Of a stretch of 64,000 nt of DNA, positions 35,089 through 44,018 are shown in pieces (positions within the stretch are counted from its first letter, which is position 1; every line of letters begins with the position of its first letter). Source of the stretch: Loigolactobacillus jiayinensis (GTDB taxonomy: Bacteria; Bacillota; Bacilli; Lactobacillales; Lactobacillaceae). The notes beneath the pieces are model-generated. The model had not been told where the DNA came from and did not search any database. It saw only the letters and a program-made list of their open reading frames with translations. The position numbers were made by a program, and so were the translations under genes. The DNA lies in contig NZ_RHOF01000003.1 in the NCBI RefSeq assembly GCF_003946445.1, forward strand, positions 48,695 to 112,694, written 5' to 3'.

Positions 35089-37113
35089 CTATTTTTGACA
35101 GCGAATAATTTTCACTGCAAAGGCTGGCAAATCAATTTCACCTGGTGTTATATCTTGCTGCGTTAATAGATCAACCCCAGCTTTTTGCCAAATTAAGTTT
35201 TCAGCTTGTTCCCCGTTATTTAAAATAAAATAATACGCATAGTCAGTCTGATCGCGCCGCGTGATTTCAACCGTACTTGGTGCCGCAAACTGCTCCCAAT
35301 TAAATTGATTGCTGATCGTTTTGACTAAATAATCTAGACTCTTAGTGTCTAGTTGTGTACCAACGTAATAAGCTTGGCCGCTACCATAACGATTGTTAGT
35401 GATCACAGGCGTATCAGCATAGAAATTACCAGCACCATAAGTGGCTAAAGCTTGCGCCCCTTCAAGATGCATCACATCACAGATCATGCTACCGCTACCC
35501 GTTGGTCCTTGGGCAAAATGAAGGCTTTGCTGCTGCTCTGGTGGTAATGCATCAAACTCCTCTACCCAAATACCTAGTAAGTCACGCAGCGGCCCTGGAT
35601 AACCGCCAAAGAAAATGTTATCGTGCTCGTCGGCAATTCCACTCATAAAGGTGGTCAATAAATGACCGCCTGTTTTGACGTAAGCCTTTAAATTATCAGC
35701 AACACCTGGATGTAACATGTACAAAACTGGTGCCACCACTAAATCGTATTTTTTTAATTCTGCTGCAGATAATTCAGTTGGAATGAAATCCACCGCAATA
35801 TTACGCCGGTAGAAAGCCGCATAATATTGATGAATCTGTGCAACATACTTTAAGCGCACATTAGGTCCACTAGCATATTCCAACGCCCAGTAATTATCCC
35901 AATCGAAAATAATTGCCACTTTAGCAGGAACACGCGCCCCTAAAAAGCAATCACCTAATTGCTGCAGTTCTTGGCCCAAAGCTTTAGTTTCTTGAAACAC
36001 GCGCGTTTTGTCCGTGTTAACATGACTGATCACAGCACCATGAAATTTTTCTGTCGCCCCACGTGATTGCCGTAATTGGAAAAACTGAACCGTATCCGCA
36101 CCATGCGCTAATGCCTGATAGCTGAGGGCACGCATTTGGCCAGGCTTTTTCAACGAATTATACGGCTGCCAATTTTGTTGTGACGGTGTTTGCTCCATCA
36201 GCATAAACGGCTGACCACCTTTTAACCCACGCATTAAATCATGCGACATTGCGGTAAAACTTAACGGTGTATTATAAGCTGGATAATTATCCCACGATAC
36301 CAGATCCATTTCCCGCGCCCATTTGAAATAATCCAAGTCTTTAAATGTACCCATCAAATTAGTTGTGATCGGTGTAGCAGCATCAAACTGACGAATTGCA
36401 TCGCGCTCATCCTTAAAGTTCTGCAAAATGCTATCTGACATAAAGCGTCGATAATCAATTGATAAACCAGCCAGTGTTGCTTTTTCTTGGCCAATCGCAT
36501 CGCCTAACGCATTCGGTGGCACAATTTGATCCCAGTCCGTAAACGTATGGCTCCAAAAGTTGGTATTCCACGCTTGGTTTAATTGCGCCAAACTTGCGTA
36601 ATGCTGCCGCAACCAAACGCGAAAAGCCTTAGCACAATTATCGCAATAACATTGGCCACCATATTCGTTAGCGACATGCCAACAAATAACATTGGCTAAT
36701 TTACCGTAACGAGCGGCCAGTTGTGCGGCCAATTTATGACTATAATAACGAAAATGTGGACTATTCGGACAAGCGTTATGCCGACTGCTAAAGCGATGCT
36801 GGCGCCCTTCAAAGTCAGTTCGATTAACATCAGGATAACGTGTTGCCAACCACGCGGGTAACGCAGCGGTGGCCGTTGCTAAAATAATTTTAAATTTATT
36901 TTTTACCAATAAATCAATAATTTGATCTAGAACTGTGAAATCATAGCGTTCTTCACTGGGTTGCACTTGCGCCCAAGAAAAGACATTGATCGTTGCTTCG
37001 TTAATCTTGGCTTCCGTCAACAGCTGCATGTCCTGATACCAAATCTCTTTAGGCCACTGCTCAGGATTATAATCGCCACCAAATAAAATCTGCCCGAAAT
37101 TTGTTTTAACCAT
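35089..37113 (-). CDS. GH42 beta-galactosidase
   Basis: Cytoplasmic beta-galactosidase of 674 residues, probably for galacto-oligosaccharides from pectic galactan side chains. Features: FGGDYNPEQWPKEIW at the N-terminus, the acid-base Glu in CWHVANEYGGQCYC (with a zinc-type cysteine cluster CYCDNCAKAF), and the nucleophile Glu in PFMLMEQTPSQQNW, followed by a trimerisation-type domain and a small C-terminal beta domain. Length fits the family and there is no signal peptide. ATG follows GGAGGTAAG. A divergent AraC-type gene is 119 bp upstream. Confidence 0.95.
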   Translation of the reverse strand: MVKTNFGQILFGGDYNPEQWPKEIWYQDMQLLTEAKINEATINVFSWAQVQPSEERYDFTVLDQIIDLLVKNKFKIILATATAALPAWLATRYPDVNRTDFEGRQHRFSSRHNACPNSPHFRYYSHKLAAQLAARYGKLANVICWHVANEYGGQCYCDNCAKAFRVWLRQHYASLAQLNQAWNTNFWSHTFTDWDQIVPPNALGDAIGQEKATLAGLSIDYRRFMSDSILQNFKDERDAIRQFDAATPITTNLMGTFKDLDYFKWAREMDLVSWDNYPAYNTPLSFTAMSHDLMRGLKGGQPFMLMEQTPSQQNWQPYNSLKKPGQMRALSYQALAHGADTVQFFQLRQSRGATEKFHGAVISHVNTDKTRVFQETKALGQELQQLGDCFLGARVPAKVAIIFDWDNYWALEYASGPNVRLKYVAQIHQYYAAFYRRNIAVDFIPTELSAAELKKYDLVVAPVLYMLHPGVADNLKAYVKTGGHLLTTFMSGIADEHDNIFFGGYPGPLRDLLGIWVEEFDALPPEQQQSLHFAQGPTGSGSMICDVMHLEGAQALATYGAGNFYADTPVITNNRYGSGQAYYVGTQLDTKSLDYLVKTISNQFNWEQFAAPSTVEITRRDQTDYAYYFILNNGEQAENLIWQKAGVDLLTQQDITPGEIDLPAFAVKIIRCQK

Positions 37114-37232
37114 TTGCTTACCTCCAAATTAAAATAAATATCATCTATAGCATAGCGTTTGAAAGCGTATAATAGTCATAGGATTTGAAACAAAAGTATT
37201 ACAATCTGAACATATTGCTGGAGGCCAAATAA

Positions 37233-38024
37233 ATGCGTGTTGTTTTTACCCAAATGAATACCACCTTGCCCCTTTACCTTGAAAGTGTTGGTATGAACTG
37301 GCCCCAGCAAGAAGTTATACGTCCAGCTGGCTACCCCTATTTTCACTGGCTTAAAACAACGGCTGGTTGCGGTATTATCCAATTAAAACAGCGTCAATTT
37401 TTATTGCCTGCCAATCAAGGCATTCTGCTCGCACCGCACGTTACCCATCGCTATCAACCGCTAAATGCACAACCTTGGGAAACTCAATATCTCACTTTTG
37501 GCGGTCAAAAAAGCGCTGATTTATTACCTGATCCATTGGCTGACTATTTAAATTTGAATTATTTACCACCGGTGTTAAATCAATTTATCGCAAAAAACTG
37601 CGCTAATATTACTAACACCAGTGATCCGACTGAGCTATCTGTGCTTGTCTATCGCTTCTTGTTGGGCTTGCGGGCCGCCGTCCACGAACAATACGCGCCT
37701 ACGCAAATGCAGCACTTGCTAAAAACGAAACTTTTTTTAGAGCAACACTACATCTATGCCGTTACGAATCAGGAATTAGCTCAGTTGACCGGCTATTCAA
37801 TTCAGCACTTAACGCGCCAATTCAAACAAGTTTTCGGCCTAACGCCATTACAATATTTAACTGATATTCGCCTACGTCGTGCTAAATGGCTGTTAGTCAA
37901 TCAACCGCAACTATCATTGGAACAAGTCGCCAATCAGTCTGGCTTCGAGAGTGCTAACTACTTGATCATCCGCTTCCGCAAAGCCTTCAACCTGACGCCG
38001 CAGCAATTTCGCCACTTATACTGA
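37233..38024 (+). CDS. AraC-family regulator
   Basis: Transcription factor of 263 residues. The N-terminal half is an AraC_binding cupin-like domain (RPAGYPYFHWLKTTAGCG, LPANQGILLAPHVTHRYQPL). The C-terminal HTH pair reads VTNQELAQLTGYSIQHLTRQFKQVFGLTPLQYL and LSLEQVANQSGFESANYLIIRFRKAFNLTPQQF. ATG is 8 nt after TGGAGG. It is divergent from the GH42 gene, which is its most likely target. Confidence 0.9.
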   Translation: MRVVFTQMNTTLPLYLESVGMNWPQQEVIRPAGYPYFHWLKTTAGCGIIQLKQRQFLLPANQGILLAPHVTHRYQPLNAQPWETQYLTFGGQKSADLLPDPLADYLNLNYLPPVLNQFIAKNCANITNTSDPTELSVLVYRFLLGLRAAVHEQYAPTQMQHLLKTKLFLEQHYIYAVTNQELAQLTGYSIQHLTRQFKQVFGLTPLQYLTDIRLRRAKWLLVNQPQLSLEQVANQSGFESANYLIIRFRKAFNLTPQQFRHLY

Positions 38025-38096
38025 CCAGTTACTTATTTTCTCGCCATAAGTTTCCTGCACTCAAAGATGACAACCCACTAATTTTAGTGTATTCTT

Positions 38097-38113
38097 GTTT
38101 CTAAATAAGAAAT
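38097..38113. promoter_or_regulatory. TTTC-N7-GAAA operator before the IclR gene
   Basis: GTTTCTAAATAAGAAAT lies 14 bp before the GTG start, suggesting autoregulation. It matches the sites at 38967-38983 and 27872-27888. Confidence 0.55.
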
Positions 38114-38127
38114 GAACAGGTGATATT

Positions 38128-38895
38128 GTGAATGCAGAATCAGCTAGCACCCCGTTATATGGTGGGGTTTTATTAAAAGCAAAAGAAATTATGGATTTTA
38201 TAGCTAAGGCAGAAAATCCGCCGACCTTAAAAGAAATCAGTCTTGGCGTGACTATTTCTAAGCCAACCGTGTTCAAAATTTTGCAGACACTGAATTACTG
38301 CGGTTACGTACGGCGTGAAGGCTCAGAAAAACAGTATTACCTTGGCACAATTTTTCTCGAATACGCCGATAAAGCGACAACGACCTTTAACATCAAAACC
38401 GTAGCTGAACCGTACTTAACTACGCTACGCAACAGTACTAACGAGACTATCAACTTAGGTATCGTGGAAGATAATACGATCACATTATTGGAAAAATTAG
38501 AAAGTCCGACTAGCGTTAAATTAGTGTCGCGCGTCGGCGGTAAAATGAACATGTATTCTTCCTCAATGGGCAAAACAATTTTGGCCAGTTATCCGGAAGA
38601 AAAGTTGAATAACTATCTGATCAAAACACCGTTACATGCCCTGACACCGAATACGATCACCGACCAGAAAAAACTACGCGCCAGCCTAAAAGAGATTCAA
38701 GAAAAAGGTTATGCCATCGAAGACGCGGAAAATCAGCTCGACATTATCTGCGTCGGTTTTCCGCTGATCAAACGTGGCAAAATTTACGGTGCATTCAGCG
38801 TTAGCGCTCCCAGTTATCGGGTTGACCAAGCCGATTTACGGAAATTTATCCAAGCCGGCCAAGCCACACAAAGCGCGATTTTGAATACTTTATAG
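38128..38895 (+). CDS. IclR-family regulator, KdgR-like
   Basis: Transcription factor of 255 residues. N-terminal winged HTH: IMDFIAKAENPPTLKEISLGVTISKPTVFKILQTLNYCGYV. C-terminal effector domain: ETINLGIVEDNTITLLEKLESPT, GKMNMYSSSMGKTILASYPEEKL and the final CVGFPLIKRGKIYGAFSVSAP, as in KdgR, which senses KDG. It starts with GTG, with AGGTG close upstream. Directly before kduI and kduD, and operator-like palindromes lie before both its own gene and kduI. Likely repressor of the unsaturated uronate branch. Confidence 0.9.
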   Translation: MNAESASTPLYGGVLLKAKEIMDFIAKAENPPTLKEISLGVTISKPTVFKILQTLNYCGYVRREGSEKQYYLGTIFLEYADKATTTFNIKTVAEPYLTTLRNSTNETINLGIVEDNTITLLEKLESPTSVKLVSRVGGKMNMYSSSMGKTILASYPEEKLNNYLIKTPLHALTPNTITDQKKLRASLKEIQEKGYAIEDAENQLDIICVGFPLIKRGKIYGAFSVSAPSYRVDQADLRKFIQAGQATQSAILNTL

Positions 38896-38916
38896 AAAAA
38901 TGCCAGTGAAAAACGC

Positions 38917-38944
38917 TTGCATTTTTTTTTATATGCTTTATACT
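38917..38944 (+). promoter_or_regulatory. Promoter of kduI
   Basis: TTGCAT (38917-38922) and TATACT (38939-38944) with a 16-bp spacer. The TAAGAAA/TTTCTTA palindrome starts 11 bp downstream, over the likely transcription start, which fits repression. Confidence 0.65.
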
Positions 38945-38955
38945 ATATTTGTAAT

Positions 38956-38983
38956 TAAGAAACGTTATTTCTTATTAAGAAAC
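38956..38983. promoter_or_regulatory. IclR operator cluster before kduI
   Basis: Overlapping symmetric sites: TAAGAAACGTTATTTCTTA (38956-38974, perfect 7-bp arms) and ATTTCTTATTAAGAAAC (38967-38983). The first resembles the GAAAC-N3-ATTTC core of enterobacterial KdgR sites. Three half-sites lie 11 bp apart, about one helical turn. Confidence 0.6.
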
Positions 38984-38996
38984 AGGAGGCTGCAAA

Positions 38997-39842
38997 ATGA
39001 GTTTTGAAATGGTAACACGCTATGCGCACAGTCCTAAGGATATTGAACACTACAACACCGACGAATTACGCAATGAATTCTTGATGGAGAAGTTGTTCAA
39101 CCCAGGGGATATCTTGTTGACCTATACTTACAACGATCGCATGATCTTTGGTGGCGTTACACCAACAACTGAACCTTTGGAAATCAAATTGGACAAACAA
39201 TTAGGGGTTGACTATTTCTTACAACGCCGCGAACTTGGTTTCTTCAACATTGGTGGTACTGGTACTGTCACAATTGATGGTAAGAAAGACAACATTGTTA
39301 CTCATGATGGCTATTATGTCGGCATGGGCGCTAAACACGTTGTTTTCGAATCTGACGATGCCGCTAACCCAGCTAAGTTCTACGTTGTTTCAACACCAGC
39401 ACACAAAACTTATCCAACTAAAAAATTACCATTTGCTAGTGCCCTGGCAATGCCAATGGGCGACCAAGCACATATGAACAAACGGACAATTTACAAGTAC
39501 ATTGATGCTTCACAAATGGACACTTGTCAATTACAAATGGGTTACACGGTCTTGGAACCAGGTAATTCTTGGAATACCATGCCAGCACATACTCATGCTC
39601 GTCGTATGGAAACATACATGTACTTTGAATTTAGTGATCCTGACACGCGGGTCTTCCATTTCATGGGCGAACCAAATGCTAGCAAGCACATCGTCTTAGA
39701 ACCTGAACAAGCCGTTGTTAACCCAAGCTGGTCAATTCATTGTGGCGTTGGTACAACCAACTATGCCTTCATCTGGGCAATGTGTGGCGAAAACCAAACA
39801 TACGATGACATGGACCAAGTAGGCATGCACGAACTACGTTAG
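38997..39842 (+). CDS. kduI: 5-keto-4-deoxyuronate isomerase
   Basis: Isomerises 4-deoxy-L-threo-5-hexosulose uronate to 3-deoxy-D-glycero-2,5-hexodiulosonate in the breakdown of unsaturated uronates. The 281-residue cupin-fold protein has GGVTPTTEPLEI, FNIGGTGTVTIDG, and the zinc-binding region NTMPAHTHARRMETYMYFE, with later HFMGEPNASKHIVL and SWSIHCGVGT. Length is normal. ATG is 6 nt after AGGAGG. It heads an operon with kduD and the second kdgK, though an internal terminator lies between kduD and kdgK. Confidence 0.96.
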   Translation: MSFEMVTRYAHSPKDIEHYNTDELRNEFLMEKLFNPGDILLTYTYNDRMIFGGVTPTTEPLEIKLDKQLGVDYFLQRRELGFFNIGGTGTVTIDGKKDNIVTHDGYYVGMGAKHVVFESDDAANPAKFYVVSTPAHKTYPTKKLPFASALAMPMGDQAHMNKRTIYKYIDASQMDTCQLQMGYTVLEPGNSWNTMPAHTHARRMETYMYFEFSDPDTRVFHFMGEPNASKHIVLEPEQAVVNPSWSIHCGVGTTNYAFIWAMCGENQTYDDMDQVGMHELR

Positions 39843-39852
39843 AGTGTCTAAA

Positions 39853-39948
39853 AAAGGCGTTTAGATTATGAAGTGTAGCCTAGCTAGGCAATAAGATACA
39901 CGCAGTGGATCGTTTGACTAGCGTAGCTACACGTAATAATCTGCCTTT
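39853..39948. repeat. Long intercistronic hairpin between kduI and kduD
   Basis: Four collinear pairings: AAAGGC/GCCTTT, AGATTAT/ATAATCT, GTGTAGC/GCTACAC and CTAG/CTAG, separated by small interior loops, closing a loop of about 35 nt. It starts 11 bp after the kduI stop and lacks a T run, so it is not a simple terminator. It may protect or separate the kduI message, or be a small repeat element. Confidence 0.65.
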
Positions 39949-39999
39949 ATTAGCACGTTTCCACTTAAAAAAAACACATTCGAGAGGAAGTTAAAATTT

Positions 40000-40815
40000 A
40001 TGGCACAATCACCCGAAGAAATTAAAGCAAATGAAAAAGCACTTGATACATTCAAAATGAACTTTTTCGATTTAACTGGCAAAGTTGCCGTTATCACTGG
40101 TGGTAACACAGGTTTAGGTCAAGGCTATGCCGTTGCCCTTGCTGAAGCTGGCGCTGACATTTTCATTCCTACATTCGGTAAAGCTGAATGGGACGAAACT
40201 CGTCGCTTAATCGAAAAACGCGGCCGCAAAGTTGAATTTGCTGACGTTGACTTGACTAAAGCTGGAGTTCCTGACGAAGTCGTTGCTCAAGCAATTAAGA
40301 CATTTGGTCATATCGATATTTTGATCAACAATGCTGGTATGATTCGTCGTAACCCATTGTTAGAATCAAAAGATGCTGACTGGGATGCTGTTATCAACAT
40401 CAACTTGAACGCCGTTTATCATATGTCAATGGCTGTTGCTAAAGAATTTGCTAAGCAAAAATCCGGTAAGATCATCAATATCGGCTCAATGCTTTCATTC
40501 CAAGGCGGCAAGTTCATTCCTTCATACACTGCTTCCAAGCATGGTGTTGCCGGCTTAACGAAGTCATTTGCTAGTGAACTTGGTGCTTATAACATCCAGG
40601 TCAACGCCATTGCACCTGGCTACATTAAGACTGCCAACACAGCACCAATCCGTGCCGACAAAGCACGTAACAAGGAAATCCTTGATCGTATCCCCGCTGG
40701 CCACTGGGCTGAACCTCATGAATTAATGGGCGTTGCAGTCTTCTTGGCTAGCCGTGCTTCTGACTATGTCAGCGGTCATATCTTAGCCGTTGATGGTGGC
40801 TATCTAGTTCGTTAA
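40000..40815 (+). CDS. kduD: 2-dehydro-3-deoxy-D-gluconate 5-dehydrogenase (SDR)
   Basis: NADH-dependent reduction of the diketo product of KduI to KDG. The 271-residue short-chain dehydrogenase has the cofactor motif VITGGNTGLGQG, NNAGMIRR, catalytic Ser in IINIGSMLSFQGG and the YxxxK pair in SYTASKHGVAG, with the KduD-type end ASDYVSGHILAVDGGYLVR. An N-terminal tail of about 25 residues precedes the fold. ATG follows GAGAGGAAG at a long spacing. It ends in a terminator. Confidence 0.93.
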   Translation: MAQSPEEIKANEKALDTFKMNFFDLTGKVAVITGGNTGLGQGYAVALAEAGADIFIPTFGKAEWDETRRLIEKRGRKVEFADVDLTKAGVPDEVVAQAIKTFGHIDILINNAGMIRRNPLLESKDADWDAVININLNAVYHMSMAVAKEFAKQKSGKIINIGSMLSFQGGKFIPSYTASKHGVAGLTKSFASELGAYNIQVNAIAPGYIKTANTAPIRADKARNKEILDRIPAGHWAEPHELMGVAVFLASRASDYVSGHILAVDGGYLVR

Positions 40816-40839
40816 TCTTATCTCCCTTCTATCTAAATT

Positions 40840-40887
40840 CGGGTGAAACCACAACACATTACGTGCGCTGGCTTCACCCGTTTTTTT
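40840..40887 (+). terminator. Terminator after kduD
   Basis: CGGGTGAA pairs with TTCACCCG, followed by seven T. It lies between kduD and kdgK copy 2, so read-through would be needed for one transcript. Confidence 0.8.
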
Positions 40888-40922
40888 ATCGATACTAATT
40901 AAAAGGAAAGGAAGTATCTGTT

Positions 40923-41864
40923 ATGCCCGAATTTTTAACCATCGGTGAACCGCTAGTTGTTTTTGGTGCCACTGATCTTGACCAATCATTGACTGATGCA
41001 ACACATTTTAAAAAACATCTAGCTGGCGCTGAATTAAATGTTGCGGTGGGCTTAGCCCGTTTGAATCATGCCACACAATACATCACGCAACTCGGCGTTG
41101 ACCCATTTGGCAAATTCATCACCAAAGCACTAAAAGAAAACAACATTGCCACAGATTATGTCCACACGACCAAAGATGCATGGACAGGATTCCAGCTCAA
41201 AGAACGTGTCTCCAGCGGCGATCCAGCAACTTTTTATTTCCGCAAAAACTCTGCTGCCGCCCAAATGAACACCCAAGTCATCGATGAAATCGACTTTTCT
41301 GGGCTAAAACATTTGCATCTCTCCGGTATTTACGCCGCCTTATCAGCACAAAGCCGCCAAACATTGCAATACCTGCTGAATAAGGCGCACGAGCACGGCA
41401 TAACGATCTCCTTTGATCCTAATTTACGCCCCGCTTTGTGGGCTTCCCGTGATGACATGATCGATACCCTCAATCATTTTGCCTTCCAAGCTGATATCGT
41501 TATGCCCGGCGCTAACGAAGGTAAAATCCTGCTCGGCAGCAATGATCCCGAGACCATCGCTAATTTCTATCTCAATCGCGGCGTCAAATTAGCCGTGGTT
41601 AAAGTCGGTACCAAAGGTTCTTTCGCTAAAAACGCAGCCGGTGAAACTTTCTTCGTACCAACATTTAAGGTTGACCACGTCGTCGACACTGTCGGCGCTG
41701 GCGACGGCTTCGCAGTTGGTTTCATTTCCGCACGCCTAGAAGGACTATCAGTTGAAGCCGCGTTACAGCGCGGCAATGCCATTGGCGCACTGGCAGTACA
41801 GAATGCTGGTGACAGTGATGGGTATCCGAATAGTGAGGAACTTAAAATATTTTTAAAGTCGTAA
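40923..41864 (+). CDS. kdgK: 2-keto-3-deoxygluconate kinase (PfkB family), copy 2
   Basis: Second sugar kinase of the PfkB family, 313 residues, likely KDG kinase because it follows kduI and kduD. N-terminal FLTIGEPLVVFGATD, the AGAELNVAVGLARL motif and the C-terminal anion-hole signature DTVGAGDGFAVGFISARLEG with catalytic Asp are present. ATG is preceded by AAAGGAAG at a rather long distance. It differs clearly from the copy at 2.6 kb (30 residues shorter and only the family motifs shared), so it is not a recent duplication. Fructokinase-like activity cannot be excluded. Confidence 0.85.
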   Translation: MPEFLTIGEPLVVFGATDLDQSLTDATHFKKHLAGAELNVAVGLARLNHATQYITQLGVDPFGKFITKALKENNIATDYVHTTKDAWTGFQLKERVSSGDPATFYFRKNSAAAQMNTQVIDEIDFSGLKHLHLSGIYAALSAQSRQTLQYLLNKAHEHGITISFDPNLRPALWASRDDMIDTLNHFAFQADIVMPGANEGKILLGSNDPETIANFYLNRGVKLAVVKVGTKGSFAKNAAGETFFVPTFKVDHVVDTVGAGDGFAVGFISARLEGLSVEAALQRGNAIGALAVQNAGDSDGYPNSEELKIFLKS

Positions 41865-41867
41865 CAT

Positions 41868-41920
41868 AAAAACTGCACTGTAACATCTAATAATCATTAG
41901 CTGTTACAGTGCAGTTTTAT
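41868..41920. terminator. Bidirectional terminator
   Basis: Seventeen-base arms AAAACTGCACTGTAACA and exact complement with a 16-nt loop; shared by convergent kdgK copy 2 and the PTS gene. Confidence 0.9.
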
Positions 41921-41931
41921 TTAATTGGTAT

Positions 41932-43758
41932 TTAAGCCAAATAACCAATTTCTTTTGAAAAATCAAGGCTATCCGTATTATCTACGTTCACTTTAAGTGC
42001 TTTACTTTGTGGAATATTGGTAACGATGACCATGATAACATCATCTTTGTTAGCCTTTTTTATTTCATCGATATTCATCTGTGCAATTTGAGTATTTGAA
42101 TCAACGTGGTCATTCTCAGCAACAAGAATATTAAATGGTGCTCCGTTTAATTCAACCGTATCAATTCCCATGTGAATTAGAATTTCATAGCCATTATCAG
42201 TTTGGATACCAATCGCATGTTTAGTTGGAAAAATGCTTTTAATTGTTCCTGCAACTGGTGCAAAAATCGCGCCATCAGTTGAATACATTGCATAACCATC
42301 ACCCAATGCTTTACTAGCAAAGGTCTGATCTTTCACTTCCTGAAGTGGTACAAATTGGCCATTGGTAACAGCTGATAATTTCAATGAACCCGCTGTTTTA
42401 GCTTCAGCCGAATCTACTTCTGGCTTAACAATGAAGTAAGTGATTGTAAATGACGTTACCAGTGCAATAATAATACCTAATACTGCATATATGAAATATT
42501 TACCAATATATGCCGGTAAACTAAAAATACTAGAAAGAATATAACCGTAAATTCTGACACCAAAGAAGCTAATAAACGCAGACGCAACAGAGCTACCAAT
42601 AGTTGCTGCAATAAACGCTTTTTTGTATTTAGTTAAAACACCAAATAATGCAGGTTCGGTGATTCCCAATAGCCCAGAAACCGCGGCAGAGATGACAATT
42701 GATTTTTCTTTTTTATTTTTTGTTTTGAAATAGATTGCAAACGTTGCCCCTGTAATTGCCATATTCGCCATAAACATCATCGGCATTAACATATCATAAC
42801 CCTGATTAGCAAAGTTTTGTAAGGCAATCGGCGTCATTGCATGATGTAAACCAGTTAAAATTGCAATTGGACGGATGGCACCGACGATAACTCCAGCTAA
42901 GATAGGTGAGATTGTAAATAACCATTTTACACCATCAGCCAACCAATTACCCAAGTAAATCCCAGCAGGTCCAATAATAGCTAAGGCAACGAGACCAGAA
43001 ACAAACAACGATATAGTCGGTGTGAATACAGTTCGTAGCACTTCCGGTAATCGCTTATCAACCCAACGGTAAATATAACTTAAGGCTAGAACTGCGAAGA
43101 TAATCGGAATAACCGTACCAGCATAATTAAATACGGGTATTGGAATCACACCAAATAGATGAAATGCAGTTATTTTACCATCAGCTACTGCTTGTGTCAT
43201 GGTCGGATACTGTAATGTTGCGGCAATTGCTATTGCTAAATATTGATTTGTTTTGAATATTTTAGCGGCTGATGCGGCAACGAAAAATGGCAGGAATGTG
43301 AAAACACCACTGGCAAGCATATCGATTACTTGATAGCTTTGAGTTGTACCGGAAATAACTTTTAAAGCAACTAAGCCAGACATTAACCCTTTGATCATCC
43401 CGGCTCCAGCAATGGCAGGTACAATTGGTCCAAACACACCTGAAACCGTGTCCATAAACAACGATACAAGTCCCTTTTTCTCAGTTGATGTATCCTGTTT
43501 ATTATCAGAATCAAGATTTAATTCTTGAGCTAATGGCTGAAAATATTCATCCACATTGGTTCCAATCACAATTTGTAACTGTTCATTTTGATACTGTGAG
43601 CCTACTACTCCTGGCAAATCATTAATTGAATCAAAATTAATTAAATCTTTATCCTTTAAGTTAAATCTTAATCTAGTCATGCAATGCCAAGCATTATTGA
43701 CATTATCTTTTCCGCCAACGGCTTTAACTATTTTTTTGACCACCGTTACTTTATCCAT
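41932..43758 (-). CDS. Beta-glucoside-type PTS permease, IIBCA fusion
   Basis: Single-chain PTS enzyme II of 608 residues that imports and phosphorylates a glycoside. Order: IIB at residues about 1-90 with the phospho-Cys in WHCMTRLRF, IIC with about ten helices at about 110-460 (including GLHHAMTPIALQNFANQGYD), and IIA at about 470-608 with the phospho-His in ILIHMGIDTVELNG. ATG at 43758 is 8 nt after AAAGGA; a longer ATG start abuts the box. Divergent from a ManD-like dehydratase, with no phospho-beta-glucosidase nearby, which leaves its substrate open. Confidence 0.93.
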   Translation of the reverse strand: MDKVTVVKKIVKAVGGKDNVNNAWHCMTRLRFNLKDKDLINFDSINDLPGVVGSQYQNEQLQIVIGTNVDEYFQPLAQELNLDSDNKQDTSTEKKGLVSLFMDTVSGVFGPIVPAIAGAGMIKGLMSGLVALKVISGTTQSYQVIDMLASGVFTFLPFFVAASAAKIFKTNQYLAIAIAATLQYPTMTQAVADGKITAFHLFGVIPIPVFNYAGTVIPIIFAVLALSYIYRWVDKRLPEVLRTVFTPTISLFVSGLVALAIIGPAGIYLGNWLADGVKWLFTISPILAGVIVGAIRPIAILTGLHHAMTPIALQNFANQGYDMLMPMMFMANMAITGATFAIYFKTKNKKEKSIVISAAVSGLLGITEPALFGVLTKYKKAFIAATIGSSVASAFISFFGVRIYGYILSSIFSLPAYIGKYFIYAVLGIIIALVTSFTITYFIVKPEVDSAEAKTAGSLKLSAVTNGQFVPLQEVKDQTFASKALGDGYAMYSTDGAIFAPVAGTIKSIFPTKHAIGIQTDNGYEILIHMGIDTVELNGAPFNILVAENDHVDSNTQIAQMNIDEIKKANKDDVIMVIVTNIPQSKALKVNVDNTDSLDFSKEIGYLA

Positions 43759-43957
43759 AATCAACATCCTTTACTATAAATTTTAAATTAATTTTGGTTT
43801 CGCTTACTTAAAAAATATATCACACCAATTTAAAATATAAAAACCGACCTAAAATCAAAAAATCCGTAAAATATACCTATTAATCAGGGTTTACAATGAC
43901 ATATCATCTAAATTGGACTGCTTTTTATATAAAATAGCAAGAAACATCAGGCCAAAT

Positions 43958-43971
43958 TGACAGCGCTTTTC
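43958..43971. promoter_or_regulatory. cre-like site between the PTS and ManD-like genes
   Basis: TGACAGCGCTTTTC agrees with the cre consensus at 12 of 14 positions on the opposite strand. It is about 50 bp before the dehydratase start. Confidence 0.4.
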
Positions 43972-44018
43972 ATTGATGGTTCAATATAATCATCAACTTT
44001 AAAAAGGAGACTGACTCT

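Noticed and set aside
38911..38924. cre-like AAAACGCTTGCA overlapping the kduI -35 box
   Set aside because: Only 11 of 14 positions fit the cre consensus, and the bases are explained by the promoter box.
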